Translations under genes and position numbers: made by a program | Assembly (NCBI GenBank): GCA_024449915.1 | Contig: JAMZAV010003114.1 | Coordinates: forward strand, 1-64,000 | Length of the DNA stretch: 64,000 nucleotides | Direction: 5' to 3' | Source: Sweltsa coloradensis | Lineage: Eukaryota; Arthropoda; Insecta; Plecoptera; Chloroperlidae | Notes under the pieces: generated by a model | Told to the model about the DNA's origin: nothing | What the model saw: only the letters and a program-made list of their open reading frames with translations | The model's database searches: none | Part shown: positions 9,650-20,200 of the stretch, one piece after another | Numbering within the stretch: position 1 is the stretch's first letter | How the letters are laid out: every line of letters starts with the position of its first letter

Positions 9650-11975
9650 GAAACAAGATATATATATATATTTAATATATTATATAGGTATTTAATACAA
9701 TTAAGAAATTAAAAAATCCATCCCGATTAATTTCTGAACTGTATTAAATATTAACAATTCCACCTACGGGAGTGTTTCCCGATCATCCAAATCGAGAAAC
9801 TCTTGTTTTTGTTGCTCAAAATGAAGAAAAAGTGCACTTGATTTAAATAAAAAACACCCTGCCTATGACACTGATTGTTTAGCATCTGTTGCAGGTTGGG
9901 GTGCAAGATGGCAAAGGTAATAAAGATTTATACAGTAGGTCTAGCTAGACTTAAGCCAATCCAAGATTTATTTATATAAAATTATAAAATAAAAATACAC
10001 ATCAAGCACAGGGTGATTCTCCTTGTGAACCATCTCTGCAGGAGACTCGGCGTCACATTAGTTACCTACCGGTTCTACTCTACTTGAGGAAATACATCTG
10101 TGGGGATCGTTCGGGCTGTCAAACAAGTTGTATACATATGGAGGGCTTTCTGTTGATAAATTCTTCGTGTTAAGTTTGTAATTTAGAAATAATTCTCAGG
10201 CCAACCATAATCAAAATTGTGTCAATAGAAGAAAACATGTCTACAGTATTTTGTATATTATCTACCAGTAAATCTTCAACAGTTGGCACTTGTAATCATC
10301 CCCCAACTGCTTTAAAATGTGATTTTCCTCAATACGGAATCGGAGGCAACTGGGTTGGAAGGAAACCAAACCGAGTCTTGATGATGATCCTTTCCCGAGA
10401 GAACTTGTCTTCTGGGGAGAAGCGAGCTGGAACAACAGATAAACATGGGCGTGAACTGCTGATGAGAGCTGTAAGGAAGGGATACATACACACACACGCG
10501 CACAGTTTTCCTAAATGGCAACGGGTAATCACAAAAATCATTGATCTGTAAGCCCATCCAATCAGAACCAATCACTAACCTCGTGTTACCGGATCATATG
10601 GGAATGATGATATTGACCTAAGTAGGCCTAAGTTCGACTAACACAAGATTTCAATGGGAAATATGGAGACAACAAGGTCAAGGGTAGGCCTAACCGATAG
10701 ACCCTAAATATTAAATACCTAGTAGGTAGGCAAAACTAACTAATAAAGCCGCAGCAGGCTTTTTTGGGGGGTTCAAATGTGTCACCTACTTACCAGTAGG
10801 TACTTACAAATTGAACAGGGAGGTTGTTTGCATGGCCACAACTTTTCCATTCATATCAATGCACAACGTTTTAGTTTATGTCTGAAAGACAACTTATGAC
10901 TAGGCTATGTTTGTTCTTCAATCTTCAGTTCAATTTATTTGATTAATTTGTAATATTATTGGGCATTTATTGTAAATACAATTAAGGCACAGTGTTGTTC
11001 GTTCTACGGACAAAACACACGCCATGGTAATGGTAGGGCCCGGGCCTACATATTATTTGTTTCTGGTCATTTATCAATTGTTACACATGTTTAAGATAAT
11101 ATAGCATTCCCTCGAGAATTTTCTGCTCTTTCTCTTGAACAGTAGGCATCTTTTTTGCGTACTACAACATATCCAGGAGTCCACACCTTGCACGATAGGA
11201 CCCTAACCTTTACCATCCCTTAATTCATCTAGGCTATAAGACCAGCAATAGCTTTTATCACCGTAACAGTAACTAGACAATGTAAAAATAATTAGGTACC
11301 GTAGGCCTACGCCTATCCAGTGGCGAAGCGTCGGGGTAGGGATCGAGACAGTTTCTTCTTTCTACCCTACTAAAAAAATTAATAAGAAAAATAATATTCT
11401 ACAAACGGCGGAGAGCAAAGCAACGAATGAACGCGTTACCTTTCTGCGCGGATGTGGTCTCCTTCCATGCCTTTGCACTACTTCTTGAGACAACTAGGAT
11501 TCTGTCTCCAAGCCTTCCCCTATGACACTACAACTCTATGGTGCAGTGCTTGTCCCCACCCCCTTTCACTTCCCCTCCTTCTTCACAAGTAGTATAGGCC
11601 TAGGCTATTGAGACATGTCTTGTCGCGCTTCAGTTCGTGTTTCGGCGGCATTTTTATTGTTGCGCGCATGGATCGGCCTACTATTATAGGCCTACATTTG
11701 TTTGGTAGGTAGTGCTTGAATAAGTGTTACAGCCTTAGGCCTACAGCTTGAGTTATTGTTTTGTTATATTTATATATTATTCTGATTCTGACATGGTTGC
11801 AAAATTGCAAAAATATAATACGGAGGATCAACTAAAATAAAGTTTCCACTGTAGGCTACAGAAACAACGGTATTTTGGTATTGCTTTCAGACTAGCCTAA
11901 TAGGCCTACTTTTGTCTATAATGCTGAACGCACCAAACGCATTCTAAAACCTTGATTTTCAACATTTTCACCTGC
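9650..11975. other. Mostly unique DNA, rich in TAGGCCTA-type palindromes
   Basis: No exon, tRNA or complete transposon was recognised. AGGCCTA/TAGGCCT words are unusually frequent, and (TA)n occurs at 9658-9675. CAGTGGCGAAGCG at 11318 looks like a hAT end without a partner. Confidence 0.5.
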
Positions 11976-12008
11976 GTTGCTAATGTTGAGGGGCACCCCT
12001 CCCCCCCC

Positions 12009-12113
12009 GCGCCGCGACTCAAGCGCAGTCAATCAGAGAACTGGGTTGCCGCGATAATGGCGGTTTGTTTTGACAACCCAGTTCTCCGATTGGCTGCGCT
12101 CGAGTCGCGGCGC
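12009..12113. repeat. 105-bp GC-rich inverted repeat
   Basis: The left arm GCGCCGCGACTCAAGCGCAG...ACTGGGTTG pairs with the right arm CAACCCAGTTCTC...GAGTCGCGGCGC, about 40 bp each with a 25-nt loop. GCACCAAACGC occurs just outside on both sides (about 11929 and 12111). Confidence 0.75.
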
Positions 12114-12919
12114 ACCAAACGCGACACTGTAAACGCACCTTTAAGTAAATATTTGAAATAGCCTAGCCCCTAGGCCTACTAATATTACAATAACAATGTA
12201 GGCCTAATAGAATACAATAATTTTGATTATTGGTAAGTTATTTAGCTTCTTAATCTTTAAAATCAAATCAAAATGAAGATAAATTACCTGGATGCGCACT
12301 TAGTGTGGGATTGCCTACCGGATCAACTTTCTGAAAAAAGGTTTCAAGAACACATGTTAAAAGTGAGGTTAGATTACTTACAGGGGGCCTAGGCCCTAGG
12401 CTAGCCTGGCTAAATAAGGAATATACTCGGCATAAGAGTTACGCTTATCAAGATGTTGTAGGCCCTTACTTTCAAGGTGTAAACTCTTTCACCCTTTTCA
12501 TTCAAGTAATACATCAGATACATTGTTAGTTTTTAGTTAATTATAACTGGTGGTGGTGTCAAAATGTCAGCAGAAATGATGTGAGTTAACTGTAAAACAA
12601 GTGGCAGCCCTGCAAAAAGGTCAGTGAGAGAAACTTGACAAAAACTATGGTTTTAAACATAAATCAAATGAAGTGCCTGCAACTTTTCAGTACAAAAATC
12701 TTTGCGAGCCAAATGGGCGCCCTATTTGATTATATCATTTATAGTCCACAATGACGACGCTTCATCACTACGTCGGGAATTAAAGAATAATACACATTAT
12801 TCACGAACGTCTCGACAGTGTTATAATTTTTCTACAACAATAATTAAATTATAATAGTAATAATAATAATTAACACAATTTATTGGTCGGGGCATTTCGC
12901 CGCGTCGAATCTGCTTTAA

Positions 12920-12969
12920 TTGCTTTTGACGTTTCAGCCCAACTGTGTGGGCTATCCTCAGAAAAACAA
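12920..12969 (-). ncRNA. Hammerhead ribozyme-like motif, copy B (left foldback arm)
   Basis: The minus strand reads TTGTTTTT, CTGAGGA, T, AGCCCA-CACAGT-TGGGCT, GAA, ACGTC, AAAAGCAA. Stem I is 8 bp with one G-U, stem II is 6 perfect pairs, and ACGT can form a short or dimer stem III. The predicted cut follows GTC. It is the inverted twin of copy C. Confidence 0.6.
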
Positions 12970-13618
12970 GATATTAATTCTAAAAACTTACAAAAATAAA
13001 AGCCCAGACAAGGCGTTACATAGAAAAACAAAATCACAAAACAAACAGTTACCATGACCAGGCCCCGCCTTCTATAAACATGCGTTACATTCTTATGAAG
13101 ACCAAAATATCACATTTGAGAGTTTCTGGTACGTATACGATCACTTCGTCGGACTCCACTTTGGGGCTGATCCAGTTCTGGGACAGGGAGGACGAGAAGG
13201 TCTGTATTCGAAACCGGAAGTAAGATGTCGGGGATAATGCAACTATTTTTGATACGGCCAGCGTTGGAGTTGTCTTGAATCCTTTTCAATATAGGCGCCC
13301 ACAAGGATTCAAGACAACTCCAACGCTGGCCGTATCAAAAATAGTTGCATTATCCCCGACATCTCACTTCCGGTTTCGAATACAGACCTTCTCGTCCTCC
13401 CTGTCCCAGAACTGGATCAGCCCAAGAAAGTGGAGTCCGACGAAGTGATCGTATACGTACCAGAAACTCTCAAATGTGATATTCTGTCTTCATAAGAATG
13501 TAACGCATGTTTATAGAAGGCGGGGCCTGGTCATGGTAACTGTTTGTTTTGTGATTTTGTTTTTCTATGTAACGCCTTGTCTGGGCTTTTATTTTTGTAA
13601 GTTTTTAGAATTAATATC

Positions 13619-13668
13619 TTGTTTTTCTGAGGATAGCCCACACAGTTGGGCTGAAACGTCAAAAGCAA
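13619..13668 (+). ncRNA. Hammerhead ribozyme-like motif, copy C (right foldback arm)
   Basis: TTGTTTTT at 13619-13626, CTGAGGA at 13627-13633, stem II AGCCCA/TGGGCT at 13635-13652, GAAAC at 13653-13657, GTC at 13658-13660 and AAAAGCAA at 13661-13668 give all three helices and the invariant CUGANGA / GAA bases of a type I hammerhead. Confidence 0.6.
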
Positions 13669-13739
13669 TTAAAGCAGATTCGACGCGGCGAAATGTCCCG
13701 ACCAATAATTGTGTTAATTATTTACCGGCCGCGAAAGCC

Positions 13740-13790
13740 TTAAATTTGAAATACTGGGGTTCGAACCCGTAACCTCCGGCTATACAATAA
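13740..13790 (-). repeat. tRNA-like B-box fragment
   Basis: The minus strand has GGAGGTTACGGGTTCGAACC, a good Pol III B-box, next to the foldback and before an (AAT)n run (13803-13845). No A-box cloverleaf could be built. Confidence 0.4.
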
Positions 13791-14429
13791 TATGAAAAAT
13801 ATTTAAAATAATAATAATAAAAATAATAATAATAAATAAATAAAGATGTTACAGCTGTTACTATGTACATATCGAAATCGAATGAATAAAATCTACTTCT
13901 AAATGATGTCATTGATGATGTGTATATAAAATGTTGCATTTTAAATGCAAATAATATACGTGTAATAATCTTATAGATGTTCCTAGAAACTTATGAGCAT
14001 TTTATCGCATCTACCCTTCACGCGCAGCAAGCACTAGAAGAGCGGAAAGTAACACGTACAACCATGGCACTTCACGATACGGCACATCCACCTAATTAAA
14101 AACAAAATATAGTGAATGCTAGTAGTTCTTCGACGTTGTTTAGATTATTATTTGAATGCTCTATGCTCATACGAAAATTATAAGCCTATTGTCACAGATA
14201 ATAATAACACTTACGTGCTTTTGTAGGCCTATAGCAGTGGCGGTTTTGCTAATGTTCTTTGGCTGCTACTTCTGGTGCTTCATGAGTCATGCCAGTACAT
14301 GCAGACAAGATGGGAAGTCTGTTGGAGGATAGAAATGAGTGGTTGTTAAACCCAATTGCCAAGCGGACCCTGCAAGGAGCGGGACACGGCAATGTATAAT
14401 GATGATGTTTTCTCTGAAGCATAATAATA

Positions 14430-15366
14430 CTAGGAAAACGCTCAGTTGGACGGGTTGTTGAGCGAGCACCGGTACGTGCAACACGACACGAGTACGACAT
14501 TCCCATAATGTTACATACCAATAAGTCTTTAAGGTCTTGACCGATTTAGTTGAAAATTTGTAAAATAGGAGAGAATGGATAAAATCCACCGCCATCTAGA
14601 GGACCTTGACATCATTTCTTTGGGAAAACTATTTTACTCTTGATTTCTTCTAGGTGGCAGTACATAGTGACCAGAATTCTTGTGCGACTTTTCGTTGCCA
14701 TGGTAACATTAATTTTGTTAAAATGTAATTTCTATCTACACTACTTATCGGATCAAAATAAAAATAACATATTCGTGGCCAGACGGACATTCTAAATGAT
14801 TTGGCTACCTCAGATTTTGTCGCCGTTTAGTTTTTTAAAAAAACTTTAGGTTAACTTTAATGTAACTTTATAACTTTTTGAACGATTTTGCCACAAAACT
14901 AATGGCATTCAATCGGGAACGAAACTTGCCGATGGTCAAAATTTCAACTCGATCCGAGCCTCCGTTTGACCGCTATCATGAGCCAAAAAAGCTGTGTGAC
15001 TTTCCGTTGCCATGGTAACGGGACTTTGTTATAATGTAATTTCCATCTACACTACTTATCGGATCAAAATAAAAATAACATATTCGTGATCGGACGGACA
15101 TTCTAAATGATTTGGCCACCTCAGATTTTGTCGCCGTTTAGTTTGAAAAAAAAACTTTTGATTAACTTTAATGTAACTTTTTAACGTTTTGAACGATTTT
15201 GCCACAAAATTATACAGCAACCCGCCCAGGTGGTATGTACATGTGTGCAAAAATTCAGGTCGATCAGAGAAACGGTGCGACCTGTATCGAAGCAGTAACA
15301 GAAAAAAAAAAAAAAAAACATTCGAGCCATAAGAGTCAAGTGGAGACGCTCGCTTCGCTCGCTCAA
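14430..15366 (-). mobile_element. Helentron-like element, minus orientation, subfamily 2
   Basis: On the minus strand it starts near ATTGAGCGAGCGAAGCGAGC and ends GAGCGTTTTCCTAG at 14430, followed by T. Internal monomers sharing TTATCGGATCAAAATAAAAA at about 14747 and 15056 match the 4205-4760 copy. Confidence 0.55.
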
Positions 15367-16572
15367 TTATGTTGGTAAAATACCAAAAGTGGACAGCTCT
15401 TAATTCCCATCATCCCATTTCTCAATCTCGAAGCATCTTTGCAGCTTGTTGCCTGTCGAGGATGCTGTATGTTCTACGCAAGGAAGAAATAAGGTTCTTG
15501 TTTTGAAAAGATAAACTTTCCCGGTTGTGTAAAACGGAGAAAACAAAGCTGAAGGGACAGGACAACATAAAACAAAAAGCTGAGGTATTTTTGTCATTCA
15601 TAGGCCTTTTTTACAGACAAGATTCACACGGGTGGATTAGCAGGAAAATTAACTTTTTGTGCACATAGTTTTCCATAGAAATAAAGTAAGGTTTATTACT
15701 CAGCTGTCTCTTTGCATAATACATACAATTCATTATAATCATATGATTTTATGAGTAGTAACAAAGCTAGCTCAAAATTTTGATCAAACACCAAGAACAT
15801 GATAATGTTTTGACCAGTGCTACACTACAGCACTATTATGTTTGAAGCATATGACAAACAGACCCTTTGATGGGCATTGATTGCCAATGTATTTTGAAAA
15901 GGTAGGCCTACATGTTTTATTTTGTCATGCAGAACATAATTACATAACTGATATAAAGATACATAAAAGATATAAATTTAATCACAATAATAACATCTTG
16001 TTGAATACGGTAATCATTAATTAATGATAAGTTCATAATATCGTACACACTTATATACTAGCACATTATGGCATTTACATCTGAGTATTCCATATTTAAA
16101 AAGTATGGCTAAGTTTTGAAGTGTACAATATTTAACATTTAGAACTAAAATAAAAATTACTTTTAAAATTTGGTCTTATCAGCATCATACAGCAATAGCA
16201 TGCAGCTCATACAATACGTTGTTCAGTCAGATTATGAGTGGTGTACATTCTACAATATACTTTAATCGGTTTAACAACATTCACATTCACGTAGTATTTA
16301 ACTGCAGGGAACAGAAGAAGAACAGACAAGTATCTTCTATATTATGCTCATACATGCTGCATGGCCGGTTTTGTGATATTTTAAGTAATAGATTGCCATA
16401 GGTTTCGGGGAAACATAAAACTCTCACTCGAGAGTGCCTGAGGTGACGGTACTAAAATTTTGAGGTTACAAATGTATGTACAAATTAAAATTTATCCTAG
16501 AGTGATTTGGTGCCTCAGAAATTCTTAAGGGAGAAGTTTGTCTCTGTATTTCTGTCTTGCTTTTCTAAAGCT

Positions 16573-16946
16573 TGCGATAGACGATCAACATAGTTGCCCG
16601 ACAATGTTGATGTGTTAGTGTGAATTTGATAACAAGGATATTGCCGGCTGCCTGATACAGGGTCAATACAGGATGTGCAGCAGGTGGAAGAGCGAGCTAT
16701 ATGCTTGAACCTCGCCATTTTGTAAAATATTTATGTGTTTTACAAATAAAGTCAATTATTATTACGTAGTATTATTATTTATCTGAACTATTCTCAGCAA
16801 TAAAAGTTGGCAACTTCCAATCACATCTCTTCAGAGTATAGCACGTGATTGTTGATCACCAATCACAATAGCAGATACTTCATTCATTGCTAATGTATCC
16901 GAGGGCCGGCAATAAAGTTGTGCAACATTGTTGATCGTCTATCGCA
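16573..16946. mobile_element. MITE-like inverted-repeat element abutting the SDR stop codon
   Basis: The left end TGCGATAGACGATCAACA at 16573 is matched in inverted orientation by TGTTGATCGTCTATCGCA ending at 16946, and the similarity runs on into GTTG/CAAC. The 374-bp element starts 37 bp past the SDR stop. Any 3' UTR longer than that must lie in the element. No clear target-site duplication was found. Confidence 0.7.
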
Positions 16947-16983
16947 CTTGGTAAGACGTGTTGGAGCGCGTCACAGACCCACC

Positions 16984-17209
16984 CTACGTGGCGACCTGCG
17001 GCTTGTTGCTCTGGGGGTACATGACCCGGTGCAGCGCATCGGAGAAGAGGGTGCACCTCCCCTGCGGGATCATCGGGTACGCGTTCCTGTTGGTCTTGGC
17101 CAGCAGAGCTTCGTCCAGCGTCCGCAGCACGTGCGGTGGCAGCACTGACTCGTACGGGGCTAGCTCGACCACCGAGTGGCTGGCCGTCTGGCTCATCTGC
17201 TCCAGCAAT
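16984..17209 (-). CDS. SDR coding exon 5: C-terminal substrate-cap region and stop
   Basis: The acceptor is cttcccgcgcag before 17209. One base completes Arg238, then 74 codons run to TAG at 16986-16984. The C-terminal part LLEQMSQTAS...AYPMIPQGRC...MYPQSNKPQVAT resembles the variable cap of retinol-dehydrogenase-like SDRs. It carries no second membrane segment. Only 37 bp follow the stop before a MITE-like inverted-repeat element begins, and no AATAAA is seen in the first 300 bp downstream. Confidence 0.92.
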
Positions 17210-20200
17210 CTGCGCGGGAAGAAACACATTTGTCACGTTAACTACACAGTCGGACATAAAACTAATTGTCTGTGGGGGGACGAGACAACTCTGTCGGGGC
17301 AGACACCGTCGAGGAGCGAATAATGACCAACCGGAGATCGGTAATTGAAATAGGAGAGAGCAAACAAACAGGTGGGCACGATTCACCAGCGAGCGGGCCA
17401 TGCCAGTATCAACGACACTAATCGAAACAACCTTACTAAGTATCATGTGCTTTATTTCTATAAGTCGGCTCCATAGTCACCATTTACACATTTCCAAGCC
17501 AGAATTGATAGATGCAAGTCCATATTACAAGTTAACAGTATAGTATTCCTTAAGCGGGATTCGAACCCGCGGGATCTTTTGCATTGATAGCAGGGCGTCT
17601 ATAACCACTGAGCCACCAACCCTCACACAAAATAAATCAAATTTAAAAAGTACTTTAGGAAGGTTATGAGTGCATGCGTACCTGATGTTGGGCGTGTTGA
17701 ACATGTACTCGACCGAGTGGCTGTCAGGCTGCAGGGTGATGATCTGTACACCGTGAGGTGCCATCTCCTGTCTCAGCACGCAGCTGGCGCCCTCGACAGC
17801 GAAGCGGGAGGCTGTGTAAGCCACCAGGCCGGTACCTCGCTCGCAGGGGCTCAGTGGGGCCCCGATGTTGATCAGCCGACCTGAGGGTTAGAGTAGACAC
17901 GTTAGTATGGTATTACACTTATAATGCACTAGACACCGACATGCTCACTCTATTTACCATGCTGTGTTGTCTGTTAAAAGATAATCCAGTGTCTATTTTT
18001 GCTCCATAAAAGATCAAGTTTTAGAAAATGCAAATTTGTATTTAATGAACAAATTGTGCTCTTCAATTTTTAATAAAACAAATCAATTCACATATTTTAT
18101 GCCATTCAAAATGTACGTTTGTCCATTCCTTAGTATAAAATACACCTTCGAATATGCATCAAAGTAAATTGGAAGTGTTAGAATCTAAGTTGTGGCATTC
18201 CAACAAAACAAAAATAATTATTCATAGATACTTTCTTTCTTATTCTTTTATTTGGTTGTTTCTTCCAGTAAATTAATGAGAGTATATATTATCACATCAA
18301 GCTTGACCCTAATATACCTCTGTTATTCTTGAGCAGCGGCAAGAACGTCCGTGCGGTCCTCAGTGTCCCCATCACGTTATACTTGAGCATGATGTCCCAG
18401 TGTGTCCCTTCTTGCGACTCCAGGCGCCCCTTGCAGCAGATACCAGCCGTGTTGACCACCGCCCACAGACCTGCACGACAACATAGAAACTATTAGTTAC
18501 TTGGCTGACAATCACATTGAACTGTTTGTATGAGCAGTTCTAATATTACCGCTGTCTTACGTTTGTAAACAAGTCACAACTATATGAGAGAAAGCAAACA
18601 ACACACACACTCACACAGTATTAAAACCAATAAAGAAAAAGAAAAATAGGATAGTCCAATAAATAATGGTGAGTGATACCTTTGTGATACTGATTCAGAC
18701 TATAAAAGTGATATTTTTGTATTTATTTATTTTATTTATTTATTACATGTCTATCCTATTCAGTTAAAAACTGATTTACAAAGGAGGACAACTAAATAAA
18801 TCTAATTACATAGATGCAGACACAACAATGAATAACAGTTAAGTAAATTTGAATTACTAATATTACAACAATGTATTAAAACACAATAATTTTGATAACG
18901 AATTCAAAAAGGATAGAAAATGCAATTAATTAATGAACCAGAAATAAATAAAAAAATCATAAAAAAGAAGAAAAAACTGATTTATTAGACGATCCCACTC
19001 AAACGAATATGAGGTTTGCCAAAAATCAGGAACAGCAAATCAGGGAATAATCAAACTTTTGCGGAAAAACCACAGAACCCAAATTTTCAATTCATGCTTT
19101 TATCATTAGCCTTATGAAAAATCATACAATTTGTTTTACTTGTAACACAAGGTGAGCAATGTATACAAGATTGCAAGCTAATATATTTCTAGCATATGTA
19201 GTGTTTACAGGGGCATTATTATTGAATGTAATAAAATTAGAATATTATATATGGTAGAAAGAAGGTATTCATCATAGCCATGTATTCATGGGAAATACAG
19301 ACAATATCAAACAAAGAGGAGGTTGAAGCGTTAGTCTTTAGTCAATGTTATTATCAAACAAAGAACGAACAACTAGGTAGAAATTAACTTTTGGTGGAGG
19401 TGCCGGGTAGGGAAATATCCCCTTAGAGTGAGCATAACCCCGTGTATCTGACAACCATGGGTCGGTAACTACCCCTGTGATAAGGGGGGCGAACATTGAC
19501 CATGACACAATGTACGTATTCTGATAGGGGGGGCAGATGGATATGCTCTCCAGCCAGTGTGTGTCTGGGGCGCACATACCCAGAACATTTTCGATCTTTA
19601 GCATGGCAAATGGTGACCTTTTAGTAGGTTTTAGTGTGGTTTCGTCGATAATTTATAACATTGTGAAGATTGTCAGATTTAATGTCAGTTTATAAAATCT
19701 CTGTACAGAATTGTGCTCCCCCCCCCCCCCCCCCCCATAGTTACGCCATGGTCACCACAAACATTCTGTATCATCCTTGTTGCGATGTCAACACACAAAC
19801 AAACACATGATCAGTGAAGGTTCTTATCGTGAGACGTGACACACGCACAGACGGACGGACGGACAGAAGGATAGTACATATTTACAAGTTGCAAAGATTG
19901 ACAATGTACTCCCGTAGTTTCGTCTGGGCCCGGGGTAGAATTGGCCCAGAGCACGGCTCTGCTAATCGTAAAAGGCGATTTAAGAGAAAAAGTCCACCTC
20001 GCAAACATCAGCTAGTGGAAGAGGGGAGTTTATTTCTCCCTAAAACTAAAGTCGACCTCTGGCAATCGTCGTCGGGGACACTTCCCCTTTCCCTTGACGA
20101 CCTCCCCGACGACGATGACCATATAGAATCGAACTACCGACACCTGACGATGAAAGACGCATGTACGACCCGCACGTTGGAATCCCTTTTCTCCCTACCC

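Larger units (their letters stand above)
12868..13720. mobile_element. 853-bp foldback with a hammerhead-like motif in each arm
   Basis: Arms 12868-13284 and 13303-13720 are nearly perfect inverted copies around an 18-nt loop. They differ by a handful of bases (for example TTTTGGTCTT against TTCTGTCTT). Ends read TAATTAACACAATT and AATTGTGTTAATTA. Each arm carries CTGAGGA, a 6-bp stem and GAAACGTC. The GAAACGTC motif suggests Penelope-like origin, but no RT or GIY-YIG sequence is present. Confidence 0.8.

Noticed and set aside
12868..13720. Assembly artefact explaining the near-perfect foldback
   Set aside because: The arms differ at several positions and have an 18-nt unique loop and palindromic AT ends, so a real element is likelier, though a read-level check would settle it.
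16918..17348. Plus-strand frames over the last SDR exon
   Set aside because: Shadows of the GC-rich minus-strand exon. The minus frame has family motifs and matched splice phases.
17546..17615. Functional tRNA gene in the SDR intron
   Set aside because: A- and B-boxes are good but the anticodon stem does not pair, and the sequence continues into a SINE body.
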